A DNA stretch of 64,000 nucleotides, from assembly GCF_002135345.1 (NCBI RefSeq), contig NZ_NEGI01000004.1, forward strand, positions 92,891 through 156,890, in the 5' to 3' direction. Below are positions 50,825 through 59,937 of this stretch, in pieces (the first letter of the stretch is position 1; every line of letters begins with the position of its first letter). Origin of the DNA: Acinetobacter sp. ANC 4648 (GTDB lineage Bacteria; Pseudomonadota; Gammaproteobacteria; Pseudomonadales; Moraxellaceae). The notes under the pieces are model-generated. The model saw only the letters and a list, made by a program, of their open reading frames with translations, ran no database searches and was not told the origin of the DNA. The translations under genes were made by a program, and so were the position numbers.

Positions 50825-51604
50825 TCATTCAGCATTATTATTTCTATAATTCTGCGGTGTATTTCCTAAATGCCGCTTAAACATCGCACTAAATGCACTG
50901 GAATTGGTATAACCCAATAAATTTGCTGTACGTGAAATAGATTCGCCCTGTGCTAAATAACTCAGTGCCAACACAATATGCATATGCTGTATCCATGCAC
51001 GATAAGATAAGCCCGTATCTCTTTGAAATAATCTAATCAATGTTCTTGAGCTTGTACCAACTCTATCTGCCCATGTATTCAAATCTTTTACGTCATCTGG
51101 ATGATCTAATAACATCTGACAAATCAAAATGAGACGTTTATCCCGTGGCCATGGTATTTCAATGGGGAAAGTCGATGCTTGTTGAATTTCATTAAAAATG
51201 AGCAGTTGTAATGCTTTTTCTAAGTCATCATCATAAGGATTTTCATTTTTTTCTATTAAATCAATTTGGTTTAGTCTAAGTACTAATTCCCTCAGTAAGT
51301 TGGTCATTCTGACTAAAAAGCATTTGCTCCCTAACTGTAGGGCTGCTTTTTCTTCAACTAAGGCAGTACTGAGTCTTACTTGTCCGAAGGAAATAACACT
51401 ATGTTGTAAAAATGCAGGTATCCATAATGCGCAATACGGAGGAATAATCCAAATATGATCAGTAGTGTGAACACGAATACTACCTTCAGATGCATAAAGC
51501 AATTGAGCACGTGAATGATTATGGGGAGCAATAATACTGCCATGGCTATGCTGTGAGCCCATAGAAATCACAAGTTTTGGACTGGATTCACCGCTTTCAT
51601 TCAT
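50825..51604 (-). CDS. AraC-family transcriptional regulator
   Basis: The 259-residue protein has a cupin-like N-terminal sensing region with HNHSRAQLLYASEGSIRVHT near residue 28. The C-terminal double helix-turn-helix follows (LNTWADRVGTSSRTLIRLFQ near residue 180, then ISRTANLLGYTNSSAFSAMF near residue 230). It is divergent from an MFS transporter gene 100 or so bases away, so the two are a likely regulator-target pair. The inducer is unknown. Confidence 0.88.
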   Translation of the reverse strand: MNESGESSPKLVISMGSQHSHGSIIAPHNHSRAQLLYASEGSIRVHTTDHIWIIPPYCALWIPAFLQHSVISFGQVRLSTALVEEKAALQLGSKCFLVRMTNLLRELVLRLNQIDLIEKNENPYDDDLEKALQLLIFNEIQQASTFPIEIPWPRDKRLILICQMLLDHPDDVKDLNTWADRVGTSSRTLIRLFQRDTGLSYRAWIQHMHIVLALSYLAQGESISRTANLLGYTNSSAFSAMFKRHLGNTPQNYRNNNAE

Positions 51605-51717
51605 TATTTACACGTCTCATATTTTTTGTCACTTATACAATGTATTTTGGAATATAGATGTTAATACGACAAATTATAATAACAAAAATTGCTTCTCCAA
51701 AGGAAATGAGCTTCTTC

Positions 51718-52941
51718 ATGGAATCACCAATTCAAGTCAATCAAAATACAGCCATAACCCCATCAAATAGCGCTCCTAAAATGGTGGGTTCTATTCTTGG
51801 TGCAGTCGCCTTAGCACATCTACTTAATGATTTAATTCAAGCTGCACTTCCAGCAATTTATCCCATGCTAAAATCTAATTTTGCATTAAATTTCACACAA
51901 ATTGGCTTAATTTCATTGGTATATCAAATAACTGCATCTTTATTACAGCCATGGATCGGACTATACACAGATAAGCATCCCAAACCGTATCTTTTACCTT
52001 TAGGAATGGTTGTTACCCTTTTAGGAATTGGCTTATTGGCTTTTGCAAATAGTTTTCATATGCTGCTTATTGCCGCATCGCTTATTGGTATTGGGTCTTC
52101 AACATTCCATCCAGAAGCATCACGTGTCGCCAGAATGGCATCAGGCGGACGTTTCGGTACAGCTCAGTCTGCATTTCAGGTTGGAGGGAACACGGGATCT
52201 GCAATCGGACCGCTATTGGCAGCGGCCATTATTGTACCTAATGGTCAGGCGGCAGCAGCTTGGTTTACCCTCATTGCCTTGTTCGCAATTTTTGTTTTAT
52301 ATAAAGTGAGTAAATGGACTGTAAAACATGCTTTAACTCAAGTAAGTCACAACACTCAGCTATCAAGCTTCAAGTTACATGGCAACACTTTGGTTCGTGC
52401 TTTAATGATTATTTCTATCTTAATGTTTGCTAAGTTCACTTACATTGCAAGTTTGAGTAATTATTATACGTTCTACTTATTAGAAAAATTTCATTTAAAT
52501 TTACAGGATGCTCAACTCTATTTATTTGCCTTTCTGGCCGCTGTCGCTTTAGGTACATTTGCTGGTGGCCCTATTGGTGACCGCATAGGACGAAAAGCCG
52601 TAATTTGGATCTCTTTCTTGGGTATGGCTCCATTTGCCTTACTTTTACCCTATATGAATTTGTATTGGACTTTAATTTTTACCATGATTTCAGGTTTAGT
52701 TATGTCTTCTGCTTTTTCTGCGATGGTAGTATATGCACAAGAAGCTGTTCCTGGACGCGTAGGAATGATTGCAGGACTAATGTTTGGCTTGATGTTTGGT
52801 ATTAGTGGTATTGCAGCAGCAGCATTAGGCTATTTAGCAGATAAAAATGGTATAGAATGGGTGTTTACTCTATGTTCTTTTTTGCCTCTACTTGGAATTG
52901 CAACAATATTTTTGCCCAATACTCGCCTCAAACATCAATAA
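51718..52941 (+). CDS. MFS transporter, fosmidomycin-resistance (Fsr) type
   Basis: The protein has 12 membrane helices. LAHLLNDLIQAALPAIYPML near the start and SLVYQITASLLQPWIGLYTD follow the Fsr family pattern. GTFAGGPIGDRIGRKAVIW is the second-half MFS loop. I choose the ATG at 51718 (MESPIQVNQN); 51706 and 51658 are possible earlier starts with no better site, so the N-terminus is uncertain. That gives 407 residues. Fsr-type proteins export fosmidomycin and other drugs. It is divergent from the AraC regulator. Confidence 0.86.
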   Translation: MESPIQVNQNTAITPSNSAPKMVGSILGAVALAHLLNDLIQAALPAIYPMLKSNFALNFTQIGLISLVYQITASLLQPWIGLYTDKHPKPYLLPLGMVVTLLGIGLLAFANSFHMLLIAASLIGIGSSTFHPEASRVARMASGGRFGTAQSAFQVGGNTGSAIGPLLAAAIIVPNGQAAAAWFTLIALFAIFVLYKVSKWTVKHALTQVSHNTQLSSFKLHGNTLVRALMIISILMFAKFTYIASLSNYYTFYLLEKFHLNLQDAQLYLFAFLAAVALGTFAGGPIGDRIGRKAVIWISFLGMAPFALLLPYMNLYWTLIFTMISGLVMSSAFSAMVVYAQEAVPGRVGMIAGLMFGLMFGISGIAAAALGYLADKNGIEWVFTLCSFLPLLGIATIFLPNTRLKHQ

Positions 52942-52983
52942 TTTTAAAGCGTATCATTATTTAAATAAATTTATTCATATTTA

Positions 52984-53017
52984 AACAATGCCTAATTATC
53001 CATGATTAGGCATTGTT
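52984..53017. repeat. Long hairpin after the Fsr-type gene
   Basis: AACAATGCCTAAT (52984-52996) and ATTAGGCATTGTT (53005-53017) pair perfectly around eight bases. No T-run follows on the plus strand. It could protect or end the transporter transcript from the left. Confidence 0.5.
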
Positions 53018-53073
53018 AAGTTCTACCGCAAATAAAAATCAAAACATTATTTCTCTCACAAATTATAAAAACT

Positions 53074-53273
53074 TTATGAATAATGAAATTCAGCTTTAAC
53101 TATAAAATTTTCAATCGCTTCGGTAACCTGTTTGCGATGACTTAAAATTCCCCGATATTCTACTGCTAGAGTATTAAAAGTAATATTGGTTGCCCACTCT
53201 GTCATACCTTCACACAAATGACTTGGTACAAATGGATCTTTACTCATATTAAGCATCTGCACGGGAATATTGG
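53074..53273 (-). pseudogene. Truncated alpha/beta hydrolase, C-terminal fragment
   Basis: The reading frame for NIPVQMLNMSKDPFVPSHLC, EGMTEWATNI and HRKQVTEAIENFIVKAEFHYS ends at 53074. It matches the C-terminal part of an alpha/beta hydrolase: the PVQMLNMSKDPFVP strand and loop with the acid Asp. It is preceded by an in-frame TAG, so the N-terminal two thirds are lost. A 62-residue product from the first ATG would lack the nucleophile. It lies 22 bases from the next gene, so the deletion may have joined them. Confidence 0.6.
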
Positions 53274-53294
53274 TCTAAGCTTTAATAAAATAGG

Positions 53295-53885
53295 TTAATG
53301 ACTCAAGGCCAGCTCTACAAAATGTAAATGGTCGATGCCCCAAAACATTTCATCATTTACAAACCACGTTGGTGCACCAAATACACCACATTCAACCGCT
53401 TCTTCTGTAACCACTTTAAGTTGAGCTTTAACTTTTTCATCATTTAACCACGATTGAACTTGCTCACTTTCCAAGCCCAACTCACTCGTTAATTGAATAA
53501 ATTCTTGCTGATCATTCAAATTTCGTGGGACACAGAACATTGCATTAAACAAGCCTGTAGTCACTTCAATAAATCGTTCTGGTTGATACAATTGAACGGC
53601 TGTAACCAAACGCATCAACATTAAAGTATTAATGGGAAAATGAGGATTCATCTTCACTGGAATATCCCAATATTTAGACCAACGCTTTAAATCTAACATG
53701 GAGTATTTAGCTTTAGCAGGCACCATCAATGGGCTACTATTTCCCGTTGCTTTAAATACTCCACCCAAGAGCATCGGCTTCCATATAATGTCAGCATTTT
53801 TTTCCACTGCAAGTTTTTGTATCTGATAAAAACCTAAATAGCTGTATGGACTGCCTAAATCAAAATAAAATTCCACTTGTTTCAT
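53295..53885 (-). CDS. DsbA-family isomerase (2-hydroxychromene-2-carboxylate isomerase-like)
   Basis: The 196-residue protein has the thioredoxin-like kappa-GST fold without a CxxC: QVEFYFDLGSPYSYLGFYQI at the start, IIWKPMLLGGVFKATGNSSP near residue 34, and EECGVFGAPTWFVN-type sequence near residue 165 (EAVECGVFGAPTWFVNDEMF). WGIDHLHFVE ends the protein. The Ser in SPYSYL and the GAPTW cis-Pro match the HCCA isomerase family. Relatives act in aromatic degradation or as glutathione S-transferases. It is downstream of an SDR gene by 50 bases on the same strand. Confidence 0.85.
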   Translation of the reverse strand: MKQVEFYFDLGSPYSYLGFYQIQKLAVEKNADIIWKPMLLGGVFKATGNSSPLMVPAKAKYSMLDLKRWSKYWDIPVKMNPHFPINTLMLMRLVTAVQLYQPERFIEVTTGLFNAMFCVPRNLNDQQEFIQLTSELGLESEQVQSWLNDEKVKAQLKVVTEEAVECGVFGAPTWFVNDEMFWGIDHLHFVELALSH

Positions 53886-53935
53886 TTTATCTCCCTATAA
53901 TTCATAAAAGTTCATTAATTTTAATAAGTAAGCTT

Positions 53936-54706
53936 TTACCATTTTTCCATCCATGGTCTTAAATCTAGCTCATGCGTCCATGCATCCCGTGGTTGCTGTG
54001 CAAGATGCCAATAGTTTTCTGCAATATGCTCTGGATTTAAAATTCCATCTTGAGATTTTTTGGCATAAATTTCAGGAAAAGTGGTTTCAATGAATTCAGT
54101 ATCAATAGCACCATCAACCACAACATGTGCCACATGAATATTTTGTGGTCCTAATTCTCGTGCCATACTCTGCGCTAAAGCACGCAAGGCATGTTTTGCT
54201 CCTGCAAATGCTGCAAAATATGCACTTCCACGTAATCCAGCCGTTGCGCCAGTAAAAATTATAGTGCCTCTTTGACGCGGGACCATTCTTTTGGCTACTT
54301 CACGACCGACTAAAAATGCACCAAAGCAGGCCATTTCCCAAATTTTAAAATATTTTCGAGCCGTTTCTTCTAAAATACTACAAGGTACGTTGGCTCCAAT
54401 ATTGAAAACCATAACATCAATTTCACCAATATTTGATTCAATCTCTTCAATTAACTGAATGACTTGTTCTTCTTTTCGTGCATCAGAACCAAAAGCATAG
54501 GCCTTACCTCCTTGCTGTTCAATTTCGTTCACCAAAGTTTTTAGTTTATCAACATTACGCCGCGTCATACAGGTGATATATCCACCTTGAGCAAAACGCT
54601 TCGCAATAGCACCACCAGTCGCATCTCCTGCACCAATGATTAAAGCGACTTTATTCTGATTTTTTTGCAAACTCATATCTTGTAACTGATTTAAATCATC
54701 GCTCAT
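53936..54706 (-). CDS. Short-chain dehydrogenase with Phe in place of the catalytic Tyr
   Basis: The 256-residue protein has a variant cofactor loop (LIIGAGDATGGAIAKRFA) and NIGANVP in place of NNAG. TGATAGLRGSAYFAAFAGAK carries the catalytic Lys, but the usual Tyr four residues before is Phe. The remaining order and ARELGPQNIHVAHVVVDGAI match an SDR group with this loop. Some members of that group also lack the Tyr. Activity may therefore be low or altered. It is divergent from a TetR gene, with an AT-rich 93-base gap between. Confidence 0.85.
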   Translation of the reverse strand: MSDDLNQLQDMSLQKNQNKVALIIGAGDATGGAIAKRFAQGGYITCMTRRNVDKLKTLVNEIEQQGGKAYAFGSDARKEEQVIQLIEEIESNIGEIDVMVFNIGANVPCSILEETARKYFKIWEMACFGAFLVGREVAKRMVPRQRGTIIFTGATAGLRGSAYFAAFAGAKHALRALAQSMARELGPQNIHVAHVVVDGAIDTEFIETTFPEIYAKKSQDGILNPEHIAENYWHLAQQPRDAWTHELDLRPWMEKW

Positions 54707-54799
54707 GTTATGTGTCCTTTTATTACATAACCATCGTTATCATAATGAATACTATGTTATAATTTTTAACCAGTCAAATAGCATTTTTGTGATTAAATC

Positions 54800-55360
54800 A
54801 TGCGCTATAAATTAGGATATAAAGAAGAAAAACGTAAGCAATTACTCCATATTAGTGGGAAAATTGCAAAAAAAGAGGGTTTTAATACCACAGGCATTGA
54901 TACTTTTATGAAAGCCGCAGATGTTACCAGTGGTGCTTTCTATTCACATTTTTCTTCAAAACATGATTTGTTTAAATCACTCATTGCAGCCGAACTAAAT
55001 CAAAGTATTAGCATGTGGCACAACAACCCCCATACAAAACCAGAAGAATGGATTGATTTTGAATTAAATCGCTACCTTTCTATCTCTCATGTAAATCTTG
55101 CTGAGCATGGTTGTGTACTTCCATCATTGGCGACAGAAATTGCTCGTTCAGATTTGGATACCCAAAGAGCCTATCAAACTGAATTCATGAAAGGCCATCA
55201 AATTTTTGTACAGCATTTAGGGAGTGAAGAAAGAGCTTGGGGCGTGATGTGTCAATTAGTCGGTGCTATTTTAATGGCACGAAGTATGGCCGATGATACT
55301 GTAAAAATAATGATTCTAGAATCGATTAAAAAAAGTATTAAAGCGATGCTAAGTTGCTAA
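54800..55360 (+). CDS. TetR-family transcriptional regulator
   Basis: The 186-residue protein has the N-terminal TetR helix-turn-helix: KRKQLLHISGKIAKKEGFNT, then IDTFMKAADVTSGAFYSHFSSKHDLF. The ligand domain is helical with EHGCVLPSLATEIARSDLDT near residue 105. It is divergent from the SDR gene and so probably represses it and the isomerase. The gap shows no clean dyad that I can name. Confidence 0.87.
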   Translation: MRYKLGYKEEKRKQLLHISGKIAKKEGFNTTGIDTFMKAADVTSGAFYSHFSSKHDLFKSLIAAELNQSISMWHNNPHTKPEEWIDFELNRYLSISHVNLAEHGCVLPSLATEIARSDLDTQRAYQTEFMKGHQIFVQHLGSEERAWGVMCQLVGAILMARSMADDTVKIMILESIKKSIKAMLSC

Positions 55361-55479
55361 TTAAAATGTTGAAAACTACTATTTAAAACGACAAATTGTT
55401 TCAAAAGTACCTTTTTTCTTTTATTCCTCAGCAATTTTAAGATACATTCATGCTGATCTAAAAATTAAACTGATATGCC

Positions 55480-56205
55480 ATGACCTCTTCAGACTCGAAT
55501 TTCCCTAAAACAATTTATGCCATTCAACATCTTGCTTTTGAGGACTTAGGTTCACTGGAAGATGTATTTTATCAACTTGGCTATAGAGTTCGTTATTTTG
55601 AAGCTGGAATTGATGACCTTAGTCCAGCATTACAACACAGAGGTTTAACCATTATTTTAGGTGGCTCAATTGGCGTTTACGAAACTGAAGACTACCCTTT
55701 CTTAATTGATGAAATTGATTTACTCAAACAACGATTAGCTCAAAAACTGCCGACTATCGGAATTTGTTTAGGGGCTCAATTAATTGCACATGCCTTGGGT
55801 GCAAAAGTCTATACCGGTCACAAAAAAGAAATCGGTTGGAGCACCTTAGATATTCGTTATGCAAACAATAATATTTTAGCACCTTTATCGGATACACCAG
55901 TTCTCCATTGGCATGGTGATACTTTTGACTTGCCTAATGATGCTATTTTATTAGCCAGCTCTAAAATTTATAGCAATCAAGCCTTCCAAGTTGGGGACAA
56001 TATCCTCGCATTACAATTCCATTTAGAAGTGGCTGCCAATAGTTTAGAAAAATGGTTAATTGGCCATACCTGTGAATTGCGCAAAGCAAAAGTAGATATC
56101 AATACATTACGTCAAGATAATCAAAACTACGCTGAAGCACTTGAAGATAAAGCACAAGAGATTATTCATCAGTTTGTTTCAACATTAAATAAGCAATCAA
56201 CTTAA
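55480..56205 (+). CDS. Class I glutamine amidotransferase (GMP synthase-like)
   Basis: The 241-residue single-domain protein has TIILGGSIGVYETEDYPFLI near residue 55, the nucleophile elbow TIGICLGAQLIAHALGA near residue 93, and the catalytic His-Glu pair in LALQFHLEVA near residue 180. Stand-alone enzymes of this type release ammonia from glutamine or a related amide, or modify peptides. The partner is not obvious. WSTLDI and PVLHWHGDTFDLP are typical of the GMP synthase-like group (Pfam GATase). A terminator follows. Confidence 0.88.
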   Translation: MTSSDSNFPKTIYAIQHLAFEDLGSLEDVFYQLGYRVRYFEAGIDDLSPALQHRGLTIILGGSIGVYETEDYPFLIDEIDLLKQRLAQKLPTIGICLGAQLIAHALGAKVYTGHKKEIGWSTLDIRYANNNILAPLSDTPVLHWHGDTFDLPNDAILLASSKIYSNQAFQVGDNILALQFHLEVAANSLEKWLIGHTCELRKAKVDINTLRQDNQNYAEALEDKAQEIIHQFVSTLNKQST

Positions 56206-56248
56206 CTTTAGAACTCAAATTATTACGTTTGTAGCAATTTTTATTCGT

Positions 56249-56276
56249 AAAAAGCACCATAATGATGGTGCTTTTT
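56249..56276 (+). terminator. Terminator after the amidotransferase
   Basis: AAAAAGCACCAT pairs with ATGGTGCTTTTT around AATG, with six T following. It lies 44 bases after the stop codon. Confidence 0.85.
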
Positions 56277-56577
56277 TATATGCAAAAATAGGATTCATTA
56301 CTTCGTAGCAGATATAAATGCCTCAGTTATAATATTTACAGTGATCTTATCTTCAATATTTATGATATTGCATTTATTATAATAATCAAATACTTAAAAC
56401 ATAACAACGTTAATTTAATGTTTTTAAAAACTTATCTATAACTGTTTATTCTTTTATACATGTCCTCTTATGATTCACAATTTAAACATAAAAATAAAAA
56501 ACATGGCTCTATTTCTACGTTGAATATACGACCGAGAAAAGTAAGTTTTTTTATGTACGTATTTAAATACTACTTTA

Positions 56578-56615
56578 ATAAAAAAGGCTGTTTAATAATA
56601 TCTTAAACAGCCTTT
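56578..56615 (-). terminator. Terminator after the glycine-zipper gene
   Basis: AAAGGCTGTTTA and TAAACAGCCTTT pair around a nine-base loop. On the minus strand the stem is followed by more T (TTTTTTATT). It ends the transcript of the gene at 56647-57189. Confidence 0.8.
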
Positions 56616-56646
56616 CCTATCTTTATTAATTCTATTTCATTTGAGC

Positions 56647-57189
56647 TTAGCGAGTTACTCGTTCCCAAGCATCTTTTACTGCGGATTTAGCTTCATTCCA
56701 ACTTAAACGAGATTTTTTCTTCATAAGCTCCCATTTACTTTTAAGCTCATTTTCAACATCTTCAAAACGAGTTTCTGGAGAATAGTCATGACGAGTAGAA
56801 TAACCTAAACGATAAGCTTCTTCATAATCCTGATTATAATCTAAATCGCTATATATAATTAAGGTTTCAGCATAGTATGGAGTTGTTTTAACTATCCCAC
56901 GCCAATAAGCATCTTCTTCGGTAGGATCGACTACTTCAGCTAAACCTTTACCAGCTAAGCCACCTACAACAGCTCCAACCACGCCGCCGACTATAGCACC
57001 AACTGGGCCACCTAATGCACCAGCTACTACTCCTGTAGCCGCACCACCCACAGCTGCGCCTACACCTGTTCCTACTGGATGAGCTCCTGGTTCACCTGTT
57101 ATTGGATCTGCATTTAGCTCTTTTCTTTGCTCTTTAGGTAATTCTTTAACAATTTCACGATTAATTTCTGGTTTATTAGAACTTGTCAT
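56647..57189 (-). CDS. Glycine-zipper protein, function unknown
   Basis: The 180-residue protein has a polar N-terminus (1-36). A long glycine-zipper region follows (about 37-80): VGTGVGAAVGGAATGVVAGA, then LGGPVGAIVGGVVGAVVGGL. The C-terminal part is charged and aromatic (YWRGIVKTTPYYAETLI, then KSRLSWNEAKSAVKDAWERV). There is no signal peptide. Glycine zippers pack membrane helices and occur in stress-related and envelope proteins. A membrane or surface role is inferred. A similar domain is found in bacterial stress proteins of this group, but I cannot name one. Confidence 0.65.
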   Translation of the reverse strand: MTSSNKPEINREIVKELPKEQRKELNADPITGEPGAHPVGTGVGAAVGGAATGVVAGALGGPVGAIVGGVVGAVVGGLAGKGLAEVVDPTEEDAYWRGIVKTTPYYAETLIIYSDLDYNQDYEEAYRLGYSTRHDYSPETRFEDVENELKSKWELMKKKSRLSWNEAKSAVKDAWERVTR

Positions 57190-57812
57190 ATTAAATACCT
57201 TTTCTTAAATGTGTAATTCAAAAACTTTCCATCATTACTAGAAAAATACGCTTTTATTAAGCGAAGAAACTAAACCATAATCTAGTTTCACATCTAATTA
57301 ATACAATCTCTTTTAATGTTTTTTATATTTTTTTGTATACTTACCAATGCACACAATTACTTTACCAATCAACTATTTTATCTAAATTCATTACATTAAA
57401 TTATTATTGGTATCTCAACAATATACTTTCTATAAAAAAGACTATAAGACTCTAGGGAGTTCCTCGTATTTGACAAACACTGTACAGCATCAGATTTATG
57501 TGATTAATATTTTGCTTTCAAAATTTATTTAACATAATGGAGGTTATGCGAAATTATCAAAAAAATTAGTAAAATGGGAACCTAAACCTTCCATTTTTGA
57601 TTACGTATAATGTGTATTATATTAATTTTAGAGAAACTTGAATAGCAACTCAAATCCTTTAAGTTATTGGGCAAAATTCTATTTAGATTACTTTGTATAT
57701 AATCACGGCTTTGTTGCACAAAGATTCAAAAGTTACTATTTTTCCAAGCTCCTTAAATTTTCAGAAATTTGGGGGATGTCGTTTAAACACCTTCCCCATA
57801 ATGAATACAATA
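57190..57812. other. 620-base gap with an IS-like end
   Basis: The gap carries no gene. GGCTTTGTTGCACAAAG at 57707-57723 resembles the inverted-repeat end (GGCTTTGTTGAAT-type) of IS903-like elements of the IS5 family, and no transposase is nearby. A nearly identical stretch is at 60977-61005 (25 of 29 bases). A short plus-strand frame near 57638-57820 has no features of a gene. Confidence 0.5.
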
Positions 57813-59222
57813 CTATTTAATTCGTCTAACTAGTATGAAAGCAAGTAAAGGCGCAATTGCAAACAGCGAAAATAACCACAGGGCTGCATGACGTGCACCT
57901 TCAGTACCACCTGGTGCAGTAATACCGGCATTATTGACGATGATACCAGCAATTGCAGTTGCTAAAGCCATCGCAAACAGTTGAATGGTCACTACAGATG
58001 AAGATGCGAGATTCTCTTCACCTTTATTCGCTGAATTAAATACATGTATCGCCAGATGTGGCCAACAAAGTCCAATTCCCAGTCCAACCGAGATCAATGC
58101 GATGACAAATAAAATAATCAGTCCATCAGTATTTAATAAATTTGGCATAGGAATAAAGAGTGCCAAAGCTGCCAAGGCCGCAATAATCATCACAGGTGAA
58201 TAGCGAAAAATTTTTGTCACTTGGGTTGCTGTCTTATTGGCGGTAATGAAAACGCCTAAAGTCCAGCCACCTGCCATAATCGCTGTCAAATATCCCGCCA
58301 TTAGCGGTGTAGTTTGCTGAATCACTTGTAAAAAATAAGGTAAATAAACTTCAGTCGAAAGACCAGCAATCATCAAAATCATCACTACAAAGATTAGCCC
58401 GATTGGATGTTTAAGCGTATAAGCACCTGTGGGCATTAGCTTGGAAGTGCTTTTTGCATCAATCTTGGCAATCGCAACAACACATAAAACTACCGCTAAA
58501 ATACCTACGATATTGAGCCAAAGATGATGAGTTAAGCTCATTAAACTAAGTAATCCAATACTTAATACTAGAAAGCCAATTTGTGCAAAAGGAATCGAGA
58601 TTTTCGCTTGACTACGTTCTTGCTGTAAGTTTATTTGACGAATAACAATAACTGCAATGAGGATTGTGATTGGTACAATAGACCAAAATGCCCAACGCCA
58701 GTGACCATATTGTGCAAACAAACCACCGATTGCAGGACCAACCAAGGTTGCGACGCCCCACATGCCTGAGGTAATTCCCATCGCCCTTGACCAGAGCCGC
58801 TGTTCGAATACAATTCGGATTAATGCATAGCTGAGTGCCAGTAAAATACCACCACCCAAACCTTGTAATACACGGCCCACCAACAGCAACGACATATTGC
58901 TGGCTAAGCCACACCAAATTGAACCTAGTGCAAATATCATCAGTCCAAGTAAATAGGCAGAGCGTGGTGTCAATTGCGCTAATATTTGTGCTGCAAGCGC
59001 AGAACCAATAATTGAGCTAATAATAAATAATGTCGTATTCCAAGCGTAATATTGCATCCCGCCAATATCTTGTACAATACTTGGTAAAATGGTGGTCACA
59101 ATATAAATATTAATTGCATGTAAGGCTACACCGCCAGTTAATGCCAAGGTTCGTAATCCATTTTTACCGCTAAGTAGCTCACCCCATGACGCATCTTGCT
59201 GGATCTGCTGTTGTTTACTCAT
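57813..59222 (-). CDS. MFS drug transporter (DHA2 / EmrB-QacA type, 14 helices)
   Basis: The 469-residue protein has 13-14 membrane helices of the DHA2 family. ALTGGVALHAINIYIVTTILPS forms helix 1 (shown split at IYIVTTIL), and the helix 4-5 region is VGRVLQGLGGGILLALSYAL, with SRAMGITSGMWGVATLVGPA as antiporter motif C. It probably exports drugs or dyes by proton antiport. The promoter about 100 bases upstream (59326-59356) has the 19-bp spacer of MerR-regulated genes, but no merR is adjacent. Confidence 0.87.
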   Translation of the reverse strand: MSKQQQIQQDASWGELLSGKNGLRTLALTGGVALHAINIYIVTTILPSIVQDIGGMQYYAWNTTLFIISSIIGSALAAQILAQLTPRSAYLLGLMIFALGSIWCGLASNMSLLLVGRVLQGLGGGILLALSYALIRIVFEQRLWSRAMGITSGMWGVATLVGPAIGGLFAQYGHWRWAFWSIVPITILIAVIVIRQINLQQERSQAKISIPFAQIGFLVLSIGLLSLMSLTHHLWLNIVGILAVVLCVVAIAKIDAKSTSKLMPTGAYTLKHPIGLIFVVMILMIAGLSTEVYLPYFLQVIQQTTPLMAGYLTAIMAGGWTLGVFITANKTATQVTKIFRYSPVMIIAALAALALFIPMPNLLNTDGLIILFVIALISVGLGIGLCWPHLAIHVFNSANKGEENLASSSVVTIQLFAMALATAIAGIIVNNAGITAPGGTEGARHAALWLFSLFAIAPLLAFILVRRIK

Positions 59223-59325
59223 GCTTTGCCTATGTTCCGAACTTTAAACAACAGATGTTTAAGTAATTATATTGTTTAAAGTATTTAAGAAATCAATGAA
59301 TCGAAATAAATTTTAAGATGTAGTC

Positions 59326-59356
59326 ACTATAAAACCTCAACCTATGTTGAGGTCAA
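59326..59356 (-). promoter_or_regulatory. MerR-type promoter for the DHA2 transporter
   Basis: On the minus strand, TTGACC (59351-59356) and TATAGT (59326-59331) are separated by 19 bases, the over-long spacer that MerR-family activators untwist. The spacer holds a dyad: ACCTCAAC/GTTGAGGT with a four-base centre (59334-59353). Arm sequence and size resemble a SoxR-type box. The transporter starts about 100 bases downstream. Confidence 0.8.
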
Positions 59357-59667
59357 GGCTTTATATTTTAATTGGATATTTATTTTCGAATCAGTTGGAA
59401 GCAGCAGCATTTAAATACGCATCGTTTTGTTGCTCAAAGGCATATAAGTTAAAGCTCTCTCACGATACTCAAATTTAAGTCACCCCTTGGGTATCAAGCC
59501 TACCTAATTCGGTTAATTTATTGAGTACATCTATATACACATGGATTTCATGGCCCTGAATTTAAACAGTATCTGATGGAAAGGTATAATTTTAATGAGT
59601 ATATTCTTCTATTTAAGAATCATTTGACTTAGATCAATCATCATTCCGAAAAATATGGTTAGAAAAT
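59357..59667. other. Gap upstream of the MerR-type promoter
   Basis: This stretch, where a divergent merR gene would be expected, shows no intact reading frame, dyad or other feature. Confidence 0.4.
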
Positions 59668-59859
59668 TAATGATCTAATACGATAAAAGCGTATACCTTT
59701 ATAGATGCAGTAATGGCAGGTATAACAGCTTATAAGCTACGTATTGACGATATTGATACAATCATCAAACAATTAAAATTACATAATTTGACCCAGTTAG
59801 GCGAACATAAAAATGTTTCCTTAGACCTAAGTCGTCAGATTCTTGAAGCTCGTTTATAA
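59668..59859 (+). pseudogene. Open frame without clear start, possible gene remnant
   Basis: A plus-strand frame is open from a stop at 59665 to 59859. It reads NTIKAYTFIDAVMAGITAYK, then LRIDDIDTIIKQLKLHNLTQ and ends with QILEARL. From the first ATG (59713) it would give 48 residues. It looks like the C-terminal part of a helical protein, but no family is recognised and no ribosome site precedes the ATG. It lies 78 bases before the DJ-1/PfpI start and could be its leader remnant. Confidence 0.35.
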
Positions 59860-59937
59860 GCAATGGTCTACATCATTGTTACGATAAAAAAGTGTGATCA
59901 TGCAACGCCTACCCTAAATCATAATGAGAGAAATAAT

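Larger units (their letters stand above)
56206..56646. other. 440-base gap with two terminators
   Basis: Besides the two terminators listed separately, this stretch is AT-rich with no reading frame, dyad or promoter that I can support. Confidence 0.4.

Noticed and set aside
57638-57820. 60-residue plus-strand frame
   Set aside because: No ribosome site or protein-like features; it overlaps the IS-like end and the stop of the DHA2 gene.
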